Assembly: GCA_037893245.1 (NCBI GenBank)
Contig: JBAIAA010000013.1
Span: 496,001-560,000 of the forward strand
Source of the DNA: Crossaster papposus
Lineage: Eukaryota; Echinodermata; Asteroidea; Velatida; Solasteridae
DNA length: 64,000 nt
Direction of reading: 5' to 3'
Part shown: piece after piece, positions 47,795 to 58,551 of the stretch
Layout: every line of letters begins with the position of its first letter
Position numbering within the stretch: position 1 is the stretch's first letter
Notes under the pieces: generated by a model
Databases searched by the model: none
What the model saw: the letters and a program-made list of their open reading frames with translations, nothing else
What the model was told of the DNA's origin: nothing
Made by a program: the position numbers and the translations under genes

Positions 47795-49445
47795 TTTTTA
47801 AGGCACGTCCTCGGATTTACCAAATTGATCAGATTTTTAACGGGAACACAGCCTATTAAATTTGGAGGTCCAACCTTTAAATCGAAATTTAAATTTGTTT
47901 CATCACATTTCTTTCGGGGGAGCCCCGTCCATTTTTACCTCGAGGTCCCAACCTCAGCCTCTGAACCTAATTTGGTTAAAAGGATTTATTTAGGAAACTC
48001 TACCCCATTGCTCCCTCGAGGCCCCACCTCGGCATCTAAACTTACTTTAGTTAAAAGGCTTTATTTCTGGGGACCCAGCCCCTTGGCACTGAGGACCCAC
48101 CTCGGCATCTAAACTTAGCTTGGCTAAAAGGCTTTCTTTCTGGGGACCCAGCCCCGTGGCACTTCGAGGCCCCGCCTCGACATCTGAACTCAATTTAGTC
48201 AGAACAATTTATTTCTGGGAACCCAGCCCCGTGGCACTCCAATGTCCCACCTCGGCATCTAACCTTAATTTGGTCAAATTGACTTCTTTCGGGGGACCCA
48301 GCCCCGTGGCACTACGAGGTCCAACCTCGGAATCCTAACTGAATTTGGTTAACAGGATATCTTTAGAGGGCACAGCCCTTTGTCACCTTGAGGTCCAACC
48401 TCATCATCTGAACTTAATTGGGTTTACAATAATTCTTTCAGGGGACCCAGCCCCTTACCTTATCGAGGTCCAACCTCGGATTCTGAACCCAATTTGGTTA
48501 AAATAATTTATTTCTGGGGACCCAGCCCCATGGCCGTCAAGGTCCAACCTCGGCATAAAACTTTATTCTTGTTCAAAATTATTTATTGTGGGGGACCCTG
48601 CCCCTTGCCACCTTAAGCTCCAACCCCGGCATCTGAACTTAATTTGGTTTACAAGATTTCCTCGGGGGACCCAACCCATTGCCACCTGAGGTCCAACCTC
48701 GGAATCTGAACTTAATCTGGTTTACAAGATTTCTTCGGGGGACCCAGCCCATTGCCACCTGAGGTCCAACCTCGTAATCTAAACTTAATCTGGTTTACAA
48801 GATTTCTTCGGGGGACCCAGCCCATTGCTACCTGAGGTCCAACCTCGTAATCTGAACTTAATCTGGTTTACAAGATTTCTTCGGGGGACCCAGCCCATTG
48901 CCACCTGAGGTCCAACCTCGGAATCTGAACTTAAACTGGTTCACAAGATTTCTTCGGGGGACCCAGCCCATTACCACCTGAGGTCCAACCTCGGAATCTG
49001 CACTTAATCTGGTTTACAAGATTTCTTCGGGGGACCCAGCCCCTTGCCACCTGAGGTCCAACCTCGGAATCTGAACTTAATCTGGTTTACAAGATTTCTT
49101 TGTGGGACCCAGCCCATTGCCACCTGAGGTCCAACCTCGTAATCTGAACTTAATCTGGCTTACACGATTTCTTCGGGGGACCCAGCCCATTGCCACCTGA
49201 GGTCCAACCTCGGAATCTGAAATTTAACTGGTTTACAAGATTTCTTTGGGGGACCCAGCCCATTGCCGCCTGAGGTCCAACCTCGGAATCTGAACTTAAT
49301 TTGGTTAAAAGTATTTCTTTCTAGGGACCCAACCCCGTAGCACTTTGCGGACCAACCTCGGTATCTAATCTTAATTTGTTAAAATGATTTCTTTTGTGGA
49401 ACCCTGCCCCTTGTCACCTCTAGGTCGAACTTCGGAGTCTGAACT
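47795..49445. repeat. 73-bp tandem repeat inside the Ngaro leader (about 22 copies)
   Basis: A 73-bp unit containing GGGGGACCCAGCCC and GAGGTCCAACCTCGG recurs about 22 times. It is most uniform from about 48640 to 49310 and frays at both edges. GAGGT-CCA-ACCTC makes a small hairpin in every unit. The block lies on the leader side of Gag, between the zinc-knuckle part and the 50116-50631 open stretch. Confidence 0.85.
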
Positions 49446-50115
49446 TACAAGGTTTGAAAAACTGAATTGAATCTGGTTAACCAAAAGGCTACCCCTTTTC
49501 AAATGAGGCTCAACCTCTGAATATAAACCTAACTTTAACTCCTCTTAAATCTTATTGGGTAATGCTGACCCTGTTCATCTTGAGGCCCGACTTTGAACCA
49601 AAACAACTTTCAGTGGATTTTGACCGGGTATTGTGTCATTCAAAAATAATTTCGCCAAATACGATTGCCCATCTCTGTTTAACCTCGAGGTCCAACCTCA
49701 GATCTAACCTTTTAATTCACGTTCCTGTGGGTTCAAGACCGAACTCGTATCAAAATAATATTTCCCAAATTACGTGCCCACTACCAATCAAACTACCAGT
49801 TTGAAATTTGGCTACAGATACTTTTATGTAGTTTCTCCAGACCCTTCCCCATAATCTCCACACATTTTCTCAGGGTTATAGACTCGAGATCAAAAGGACT
49901 CAAGATAAAAATCTTAGCTCAAAGAATTTTCTTTGTCCCAACTGCCAATAATGTTAAAAGTATTACGGCCAGCATCCAAACTCTGCCGGGGAATGTACGA
50001 TCTCCATAACATATCGGGTCTATAATTTGAAAAGGCTTTACTTGCGATTGTCGCATAAATACCAATATTTAAACCGCTGCCTTATTTACCATTTATAACG
50101 CAATAAGACATATAA

Positions 50116-50631
50116 CTAATTTATAAATACTTCATTCACCTGTGAGGCCGAGGTGGCTGCATCCCCCTTGGCAACACTAGTATTGGCAGGAGCCGACTTC
50201 TTGGCGGCGATGTCAGCAGTAGACGCACTCGGAGTCAGGCCAGTGGTGCCCGAGCCTTGCGGAGCCTGTCTGTCGAGCCCCTTGTCCTGGTCTTCCTGCT
50301 GCTGGGTTTTACGCTGTTTGGGCAGCCTGCCGAGAAACTGTTCATCTAGCGGGCCGGCCTCCACACGAGCCATCAGCCGCTCGAAATTCCGCCGCTGACC
50401 TCCGTTTGGAGCCAGGGTCAATAGATGGGCGATCCACTCCTTGTCTAGCCCTAACAACTGGTCCAAGTCTTCCCAGCCATCCTGGCTCAGGTTCTCAAAG
50501 TACTTGTTGGAGATTTTAAAGGCAGCACAAAGCCCTTTAAAAGCGGGGCTTGCCTGAGTCTCCATGCCCTCGTAGGCATCGGGCTTCTCCTGAAAAGGGA
50601 AAGGTGTTTGACCATTGAAATACGAACACAA
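50116..50631 (-). CDS. Possible N-terminal part of Ngaro Gag
   Basis: 171 codons without a recognised domain: acidic and helical at first (WEDLDQLLGLDKEWIAHLL), then Gln-rich and Ala/Ser-rich. It sits upstream of the zinc-knuckle Gag on the same strand and inside the element. A donor-like CAG|GTGAAT occurs near its 3' end, so splicing across the tandem-repeat block is possible; introns are known in some DIRS-order elements. It might instead be an unrelated accessory frame. Confidence 0.45.
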   Translation of the reverse strand: MCSYFNGQTPFPFQEKPDAYEGMETQASPAFKGLCAAFKISNKYFENLSQDGWEDLDQLLGLDKEWIAHLLTLAPNGGQRRNFERLMARVEAGPLDEQFLGRLPKQRKTQQQEDQDKGLDRQAPQGSGTTGLTPSASTADIAAKKSAPANTSVAKGDAATSASQVNEVFIN

Positions 50632-50639
50632 AAAGGGCG

Positions 50640-51919
50640 AAAATGAAATGGCGAAGGCGCCAATTGATGTGTGTTCAAAAATATCACAAATTTATAGAGC
50701 CACTTAAAAGTATGCACTGAGAAAACCACATGTTTCGTAATCTAGGCTTGGAAAGCTGTATATAAATAAGGGCCAAATAGGGTCGAAATCAAACTTCGCC
50801 CGCCTATAGGCTATAGGCCTAAATGAGATTATTAAAACAAAATATAAATAATTGCCAGCTATTGTATGTGGAATCTTAAAACAACCAAACATCAGATATT
50901 GGCCAGGATAAAAGCAACCCGCTATTTTCTGCAAAGGAGGATATAATACCATCCACTATCTACTAACCCGCTGCACATGCCATTGTGTTCCCGCGCCTAT
51001 TTTATTTGAAATCTATGAGTACGATATTTAAATCAAAAATATTCTTGCGAAAATATAAATGATGAGGCTATCTTACCTCCACAATATCATACGTGATATC
51101 CATGCCCGGCGTTCAAAACATATACCGGAGATAGGACAACTGTTGTGGCCAACGCACACAAGTGGGTAAATGCCGTCAATAGGGGACGGGGCATTGTCCG
51201 ACCGTCTTCCCTCTTTTGTTTGTACTCTAACGTTTTCGGATGATCGCCATAGGATTTGCACACGAGTCTGAATCGGGGACCTTTGCGGAATAGGGGACCC
51301 CATTGTTCCCTTTGTCATACGTCCCCTATTTCAATCAAAAACAAACGCAGCCGGGACTAAGTGTATAGGGATCACACTCTGCGGCTACGCCCTATCCGTT
51401 GGAATGTGTCGAATGCCGAACGGATCACTCGAGCGCGACCGTGCCTGCGCACATGACAGCACCGACTTCACGGCTCGTCGACTCACAATAAAAACGAACG
51501 CCCGAGCGTGTCAGTGACGTAACTCGGGAATCGTACCACCTATACCAGCACTGTACTGCGCTATAAATAACGAATACGGCAAATGTTGAGTGTCTTGACG
51601 CTTGCGACAGCTCTAAAACTAGAATAAGAACTAACAAGAATGATCGAATTATACATATCAACCGTACCTTTTGGTAGGAACCTACAACATTGAATTTACC
51701 AAGAAAATTCGCCAAGTCATTTGGCAGGACAAGCTGATCTACTCCAATTTCCATTCAATAAAAGGAACAGTCTTACCAGCTATTTGTTTCCAACAGGTCC
51801 ACTCCAACATGCCGACAAACTACACATTACTCTCCCGATCCCATTTCCCCAAAATATCATAAAGCCCACAGGGAATCACAAATATCGCCAGCCAGGCACA
51901 AGAGCACCCGCTGGCGTGG
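50640..51919. other. Ngaro leader region
   Basis: Between the possible Gag N-terminus and the 65-bp end repeat; presumably promoter and untranslated leader, because the coding strand is minus and transcription must begin near this end. I see no clear TATA box and no domain in the short open frames. Confidence 0.45.
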
Positions 51920-51984
51920 CGCTAGAATCACGAATGGCTTGATGTTTCTTCTGGCGCCCTCATTGTCTTGAGCGGTACAAATAG

Positions 51985-54900
51985 CAGAGCGAGGTTTCGG
52001 TCCTCGGGCCTTTGGGTTATGGGCCCATCACGCTTCCCACTGCACCACTCTGCGTAACTATTTGTAATGAAAATGAAATCACTTTCAAGGAAATAATTAT
52101 CCTGAGCAGACCGAGGTTGTGGTCAACCAAACTCTCGGGTACTGACCAAGAAAGTGTCTACTTTGTCACTCCGAGTCGAGTACCTCATGTCATACCAAAA
52201 ACTTGTTAGCAGAGCGAGGTTTCGATCCTCGGACCTCTGGGTTATGGGCCCAGCACGCTTCAACTGCGCCACTATGCCTCATGTAAATTTAGAAAATGCA
52301 AACAAAATGAAAGCAGACATTCTAAAAACATTCTACAATATTTATTAAATGTGAATAGCAGTGAAGCAAAAATACCTAGTTAGCAAAGCGAGGTTTTGGT
52401 CCTCGGACCTCTGGGCTATGGGCCCATCACGCTCCCGCTGCACTACTCTGCGTAACTATTTTTAATGAAAATGAAATCCCTATCAAATACAAAATTATCC
52501 TGAGCAGACCGAGGTTGTGATCATCCGAACTCTCGGTTACTGACCAAGAAAGGGTCTACTTTGTCACTCTGAGTCGAGTACTTCAAGTCATAGCAAAAAC
52601 TTATTAGCAGCAGAACGAGGTTTTGATCCTCGGCACTCTGGGTTATAGGCCCAGCAAGCTTCTACTGCGCCACCATGCCTCATGTAAATTTAGAAAAACA
52701 ACAAACAAAATAAAAGCAGACATTCTAAAAACATTCTAAAATATTTATTAAATTTGAATAACAGTGAAGCAAAAATACCTCTTTAGCAGAGCGAGGTTTC
52801 GGTCCTCGGGCCTCTGGGTTATGGGCCCATCACGCTCCCACTGCACCACTCTGCGTAACTATTTGTAATGAAAATTAAATCACTTTCAAGGAAATAATTA
52901 TCCTGAGCAGACCGAGGTTGTGGTCAGCCAAACTCTCGGGTACTGACCAAGAAAGTTTCTACTTTGTCACTCCGAGTCGAGTACCTCATGTCATACCAAA
53001 AACTTGTTAGCAGAGCGAGGTTTCGATCCTCGGACCTCTGGGTTATGGGCCCAGCACGCTTCAACTGCGCCACTATGCCTCATGTAAATTTAGAAAATGC
53101 AAACAAAATGAAAGCAGACATTCTAAAAACATTCTACAATATTTATTAAATGTGAATAGCAGTGAAGCAAAAATACCTAGTTAGCAAAGCGAGGTTTTGG
53201 TCCTCGGACCTCTGGGCTATGGGCCCATCACGCTCCCGCTGCACTACTCTGCGTAACTATTTTTAATGAAAATAAAATCCCTATCAAATACAAAATTATC
53301 CTGAGCAGACCGAGGTTGTGATCATCCGAACTCTCGGTTACTGACCAAGAAAGGGTCTACTTTGTCACTCTGAGTCGAGTACTTCAAGTCATACCAAAAA
53401 CTTATTAGCAGCAGAACGAGGTTTTGATCCTCGGCACTCTGGGTTATAGGCCCAGCAAGCTTCTACTGCGCCACCATGCCTCATGTAAAATTAGAAAAAC
53501 AACAAACAAAATAAAAGCAGACATTCTAAAAACATTCTAAAATATTTATTAAATTTGAATAACAGTGAAGCAAAAATACCTCTTTAGCAGAGCGAGGTTT
53601 CGGTCCTCGGGCCTCTGGGTTATGGGCCCATCACGCTCCCACTGCACCTCTCTGCGTAACTATTTTTAATGAAAATGAAATCACTTTCAAGGAAATAATT
53701 ATCCTGAGCAGACCGAGGTTGTGGTCAACCAAACTCTCGGGTACTGACCAAGAAAGTGTCTACTTTGTCACTCCGAGTCGAGTACCTCATGTCATACCAA
53801 AAACTTGTTAGCAGAGCGAGGTTTCGATCCACGGGCCTCTGGGTTATGGACCCAGCACGCTTCAACTGCGCCACTATGCCTCATGTAAATTTAGAAAATG
53901 CAAACAAAATGAAAGCAGACATTCTAAAAACATTCTACAATATTTATTAAATGTGAATAGCAGTGAAGCAAAAATACCTCGTTAGCAAAGCGAGGTTTTG
54001 GTCCTCGGACCTCTGGGCTATGGGCCCATCACGCTCCCGCTGCACTACTCTGCGTAACTATTTTTAATGAAAATGAAATCCCTATCAAATACAAAATTAT
54101 CCTGAGCAGACCAAGGTTGTGATCATCCGAACTCTCGGTTACTGACCAAGAAAGGGTCTACTTTGTTACTTTGAGTCGAGTACTTCAAGTCATACCAAAA
54201 ACTTATTAGCAGCAGAACGAGGTTTTGATCCTCGGCACTCTGGGTTATAGGCCCAGCAAGCTTCTACTGCGCCACCATGCCTCATGTAAATTTAGAAAAA
54301 CAACAAACGAAATAAAAGCAGACATTCTAAAAACATTCTAAAATATTTCTTAAATTTGAATAACAGTGAATCAAAAATACCTCTTTAGCAGAGCGAGGTT
54401 TCGGTCCTCGGGCCTCTGGGTTATGGGCCCATCACGCTCCCACTGCACCACTCTGCGTAACTATTTGTAATGAAAATGAAATCACTTTCAAGGAAATAAT
54501 TATCCTGAGCAGACAGAGGTTGTGGTCAACCAAACTCTCGGGTACTGACCAAGAAAGTGTCTACTTTGTCACTCCGAGTCGAGTACCTCATGTCATACCA
54601 AAAACTTGTTAGCAGAGCGAGGTTTCGATCCTCGGACCTCTGGGTTATGGGCCCAGCACGCTTCAACTGCGCCACTATGTCTCATGTAAATGTAGAAAAT
54701 GCAAACAAAATGAAAGCAGACATTCTAAAAACATTCTACAATATTTATTAAATGTGAATAGCAGTGAAGCAAAAATATCTCGTTAGCAAAGCGAGGTTTT
54801 GGACCTCGGACCTCTGGGCTATGGGCCCATCACGCTCCCGCTGCACTACTCTGCGTAACTATTTTTAATGAAAATGAAATCCCTATCAAATACAAAATTA

Positions 54901-57900
54901 TCCTGAGCAGACCGAGGTTGTGATCATCCGAACTCTAGGTTACTGACCAAGAAAGGGTCTACTTTGTCACTCTGAGTCGAGTACTTCAAGTCATACCAAA
55001 AACTTATTAGCAGCAGAACGAGGTTTTGATCCTCGGCACTCTGGGTTATAGGCCCAGCAAGCTTCCACTGCGCCACCATGCCTCATGTAAATTTAGAAAA
55101 ACAACAAACAAAATAAAAGCAGACATTCTAAAAACATTATCAAATAATTATTAAACTTGAATAACAGTGAAGCAAAAATACCTCTTTAGCAGAGCGAGGT
55201 TTCTGTCCTCGGGCCTCTGGGTTATGGGCCCATCACGCTTCCCACTGCACCACTCTGCGTAACTATTTGTAATGAAAATGAAATCACTTTCAAGGAAATA
55301 ATTATCCTGAGCAGACCGAGGTTGTGGTCAACCAAACTCTCGGGTACTGACCAAGAAAGTGTCTACTTTGTCACTTCGAGTCGAGTACCTCATGTCATAC
55401 CAAAAAATTGTTAGCAGCAGAACGAGGTTTGGATCCTCGGCACTCTGGGTTATAGGCCCAGCAAGCTTCCACTGCGCCACCATGCTTCCACTGCGCCACC
55501 ATGCTTCCACTGCGCCACCATGCTTCCACTGCGCCACCATGCTTCCACTGCGCCACCATGCTTCCACTGCGCCACCATGCTTCCACTGCGCCACCATGCT
55601 TCCACTGCGCCACCATGCTTCCACTGCGCCACCATGCTTCCACTGCGCCACCATGCTTCCACTGCGCCACCATGCTTCCACTGCGCCACCATGCTTCCAC
55701 TGCGCCACCATGCTTCCACTGCGCCACCATGCTTCCACTGCGCCACCATGCTTCCACTGCGCCACCATGCTTCCACTGCGCCACCATGCTTCCACTGCGC
55801 CACCATGCTTCCACTGCGCCACCATGCTTCCACTGCGCCACCATGCTTCCACTGCGCCACCATGCTTCCACTGCGCCACCATGCTTCCACTGCGCCACCA
55901 TGCTTCCACTGCGCCACCATGCTTCCACTGCGCCACCATGCTTCCACTGCGCCACCATGCTTCCACTGCGCCACCATGCTTCCACTGCGCCACCATGCTT
56001 CCACTGCGCCACCATGCTTCCACTGCGCCACCATGCTTCCACTGCGCCACCATGCTTCCACTGCGCCACCATGCTTCCACTGCGCCACCATGCTTCCACT
56101 GCGCCACCATGCTTCCACTGCGCCACCATGCTTCCACTGCGCCACCATGCTTCCACTGCGCCCCCATGCTTCCACTGCGCCCCCATGCTTCCACTGCGCC
56201 ACCATGCTTCCACTGCGCCACCATGCTTCCACTGCGCCACCATGCTTCCACTGCGCCACCATGCTTCCACTGCGCCACCATGCTTCCACTGCGCCACCAT
56301 GCTTCCACTGCGCCACCATGCTTCCACTGCGCCACCATGCTTCCACTGCGCCACCATGCTTCCACTGCGCCACCATGCTTCCACTGCGCCACCATGCTTC
56401 CACTGCGCCACCATGCTTCCACTGCGCCACCATGCTTCCACTGCGCCACCATGCTTCCACTGCGCCACCATGCTTCCACTGCGCCACCATGCTTCCACTG
56501 CGCCACCATGCTTCCACTGCGCCACCATGCTTCCACTGCGCCACCATGCTTCCACTGCGCCACCATGCTTCCACTGCGCCACCATGCTTCCACTGCGCCA
56601 CCATGCTTCCACTGCGCCACCATGCTTCCACTGCGCCACCATGCTTCCACTGCGCCACCATGCTTCCACTGCGCCACCATGCTTCCACTGCGCCACCATG
56701 CTTCCACTGCGCCACCATGCTTCCACTGCGCCACCATGCTTCCACTGCGCCACCATGCTTCCACTGCGCCACCATGCTTCCACTGCGCCACCATGCTTCC
56801 ACTGCGCCACCATGCTTCCACTGCGCCACCATGCTTCCACTGCGCCACCATGCTTCCACTGCGCCACCATGCTTCCACTGCGCCACCATGCTTCCACTGC
56901 GCCACCATGCTTCCACTGCGCCACCATGCTTCCACTGCGCCACCATGCTTCCACTGCGCCACCATGCCTCATGTAAATTTTGAAAAACAACAAACAAAAT
57001 AAAAGCAGGCATTCTAAAAACATTCTAAAATAATTATTAAATTTGAATAACAGTGAAGCAAAAATACCTCTTTAGCAGAGCGAGGTTTCGGTCCTCGGGC
57101 CTCTGGGTTATGGGCCCATCACGCTTCCCACTGCACCACTCTGCGTAACTATTTGTAATGAAAATGAAATCACTTTCAAGGAAATAATTATCCTGAGCAG
57201 ACCGAGGTTGTGGTCAACCAAACTCTCGGGTACTGACCAAGAAAGTGTCTACTTTGTCACTCCGAGTCGAGTACCTCATGTCATACCAAAAACTTGTTAG
57301 CAGAGCGAGGTTTCGATCCTCGGACCTCTGGGTTATGGGCCCAGCACGCTTCAACTGCGCCACTATGCATCATGTAAATTTAGAAAATGCAAACAAAATG
57401 AAAGCAGACATTCTAAAAACATTCTACAATATTTATTAAATGTGAATAGCAGTGAAGCAAAAATATCTCGTTAGCAAAGCGAGATTTTGGTCCTCGGACC
57501 TCTGGGCTATGGGCCCATCACGCTCCCGCTGCACTACTCTGCGTAACTATTTTTAATGAAAATGAAATCCCTATCAAATACAAAATTATCCTGAGCAGAC
57601 CGAGGTTGTGATCATCCGAACTCTCGGTTACTGACCAAGAAAGGGTCTACTTTGTCACTCTGAGTCGAGTACTTCAAGTCATACCAAAAACTTATTAGCA
57701 GCAGAACGAGGTTTTGATCCTCGGCACTCTGGGTTATAGGCCCAGAAAGCTTCCACTGCGCCACCATGCCTCATGTAAATTTAGAAAAACAACAAACAAA
57801 ATAAAAGCAGACATTCTAAAAACATTCTAAAATAATTATTAAATTTGAATAACAGTGAAGCAAAAATACCTCTTTAGCAGAGCGAGGTTTCGGTCCTCGG

Positions 57901-58551
57901 GCCTCTGGGTTATGGGCCCATCACGCTTCCCACTGCACCACTCTGCGTAACTATTTGTAATGAAAATGAAATCACTTTCAAGGAAATAATTATCCTGAGC
58001 AGACCGAGGTTGTGGTCAACCAAACTCTCGGGTACTGACCAAGAAAGTGTCTACTTTGTCACTTCGAGTCGAGTACCTCATGTCATACCAAAAAATTGTT
58101 AGCAGAGCGAGGTTTCGGTCCTCGGACCTCTGGGTTATGGGCCCAGCACGCTTCAACTGCGCCACTATACCTCATGTAAATTTAGAAAATGCAAACAAAA
58201 TGAAAGCAGACATTCTAAAAACATTCTACAATATTTATTAAATGTGAATAGCAGTGAAGCAAAAATACCTAGTTAGCAAAGCGAGGTTTTGGTCCTCGGA
58301 CCTCTGGGCTATGGGCCCATCACGCTCCCGCTGCACTACTCTGCGTAACAATTTTTAATGAAAATGAAATCCCTATCAAATACAAAATTATCCTGAGCAG
58401 ACCGAGGTTGTGATCATCCGAACTCTCGGTTACTGACCAAGAAAGGGTCTACTTTGTCACTCTGAGTCGAGTACTTCAAGTCATACCAAAAACTTATTAG
58501 CAGCAGAACGAGGTTTTGATCCTCGGCACTCTGGGTTATAGGCCCAGCAAG
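51985..58551 (-). repeat. Initiator-tRNA-derived satellite, segment 2
   Basis: Continuation of segment 1: with the Ngaro element removed, the B2 copy at 40289/51985 is restored. A1 copies start at 52207, 53008, 53809, 54610, 57298 and 58100. From about 51985 to 54000 it matches about 30320-32330 at a constant offset of 21,664 bp, including private variants such as the GGACCC change in the A1 copies at 32145 and 53809. It is interrupted by a 1,501-bp minisatellite expansion and ends in a second one. Confidence 0.92.
55466..56966 (-). repeat. 19-bp minisatellite of the tRNA A-box segment, exactly 79 copies
   Basis: Unit CTTCCACTGCGCCACCATG on the plus strand, i.e. tRNA nucleotides about 3-21 on the minus strand, holding the Pol III A box TGGCGCAGTGG. 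1,501 bases is 79 units with no remainder. Only two units differ (A to C, near 56162 and 56181). Left and right flanks are the 3' part and the 5' flank of one A2 copy, so the expansion is internal to that copy. The unit has no stop codon in any frame and is not a multiple of three, which creates long false reading frames on both strands. Confidence 0.95.

Larger units (their letters stand above)
40290..51984 (-). mobile_element. Ngaro-type (DIRS order) tyrosine-recombinase retroelement
   Basis: An 11.7-kb element inserted in the tRNA satellite. It has split direct repeats: a 76-bp repeat at 40290-40365 and 40620-40695, and a 65-bp repeat at 40555-40619 and 51920-51984. The internal pair 40555-40695 joins the two outer ends, as expected for a circular-intermediate element. 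On the minus strand the order is Gag, RT, RNase H, SGNH hydrolase, tyrosine recombinase, and I see no methyltransferase domain, which together fit Ngaro rather than DIRS1 or PAT. There is no LTR or integrase. Both pairs of terminal repeats look identical by eye and the flanking tRNA unit closes up perfectly, so the insertion is probably recent. It looks almost whole, with about two breaks in the polymerase part. Confidence 0.88.

Noticed and set aside
40290-51984. Classical LTR retrotransposon or retrovirus
   Set aside because: No LTRs, integrase or envelope; split direct repeats and a tyrosine recombinase identify the DIRS order.
55328-57023. Long open frames of 490-547 codons with a 19-residue repeat on both strands
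   Set aside because: The 19-bp unit has no stop in any frame, so all six frames stay open. This is an arithmetic effect, not a gene.
9329-58241. About 40 conserved plus-strand open frames of 61-65 codons (MSTLSLRVEY...)
   Set aside because: They run antisense through A1 tRNA copies and begin at non-ATG codons. Their conservation is that of the satellite itself.
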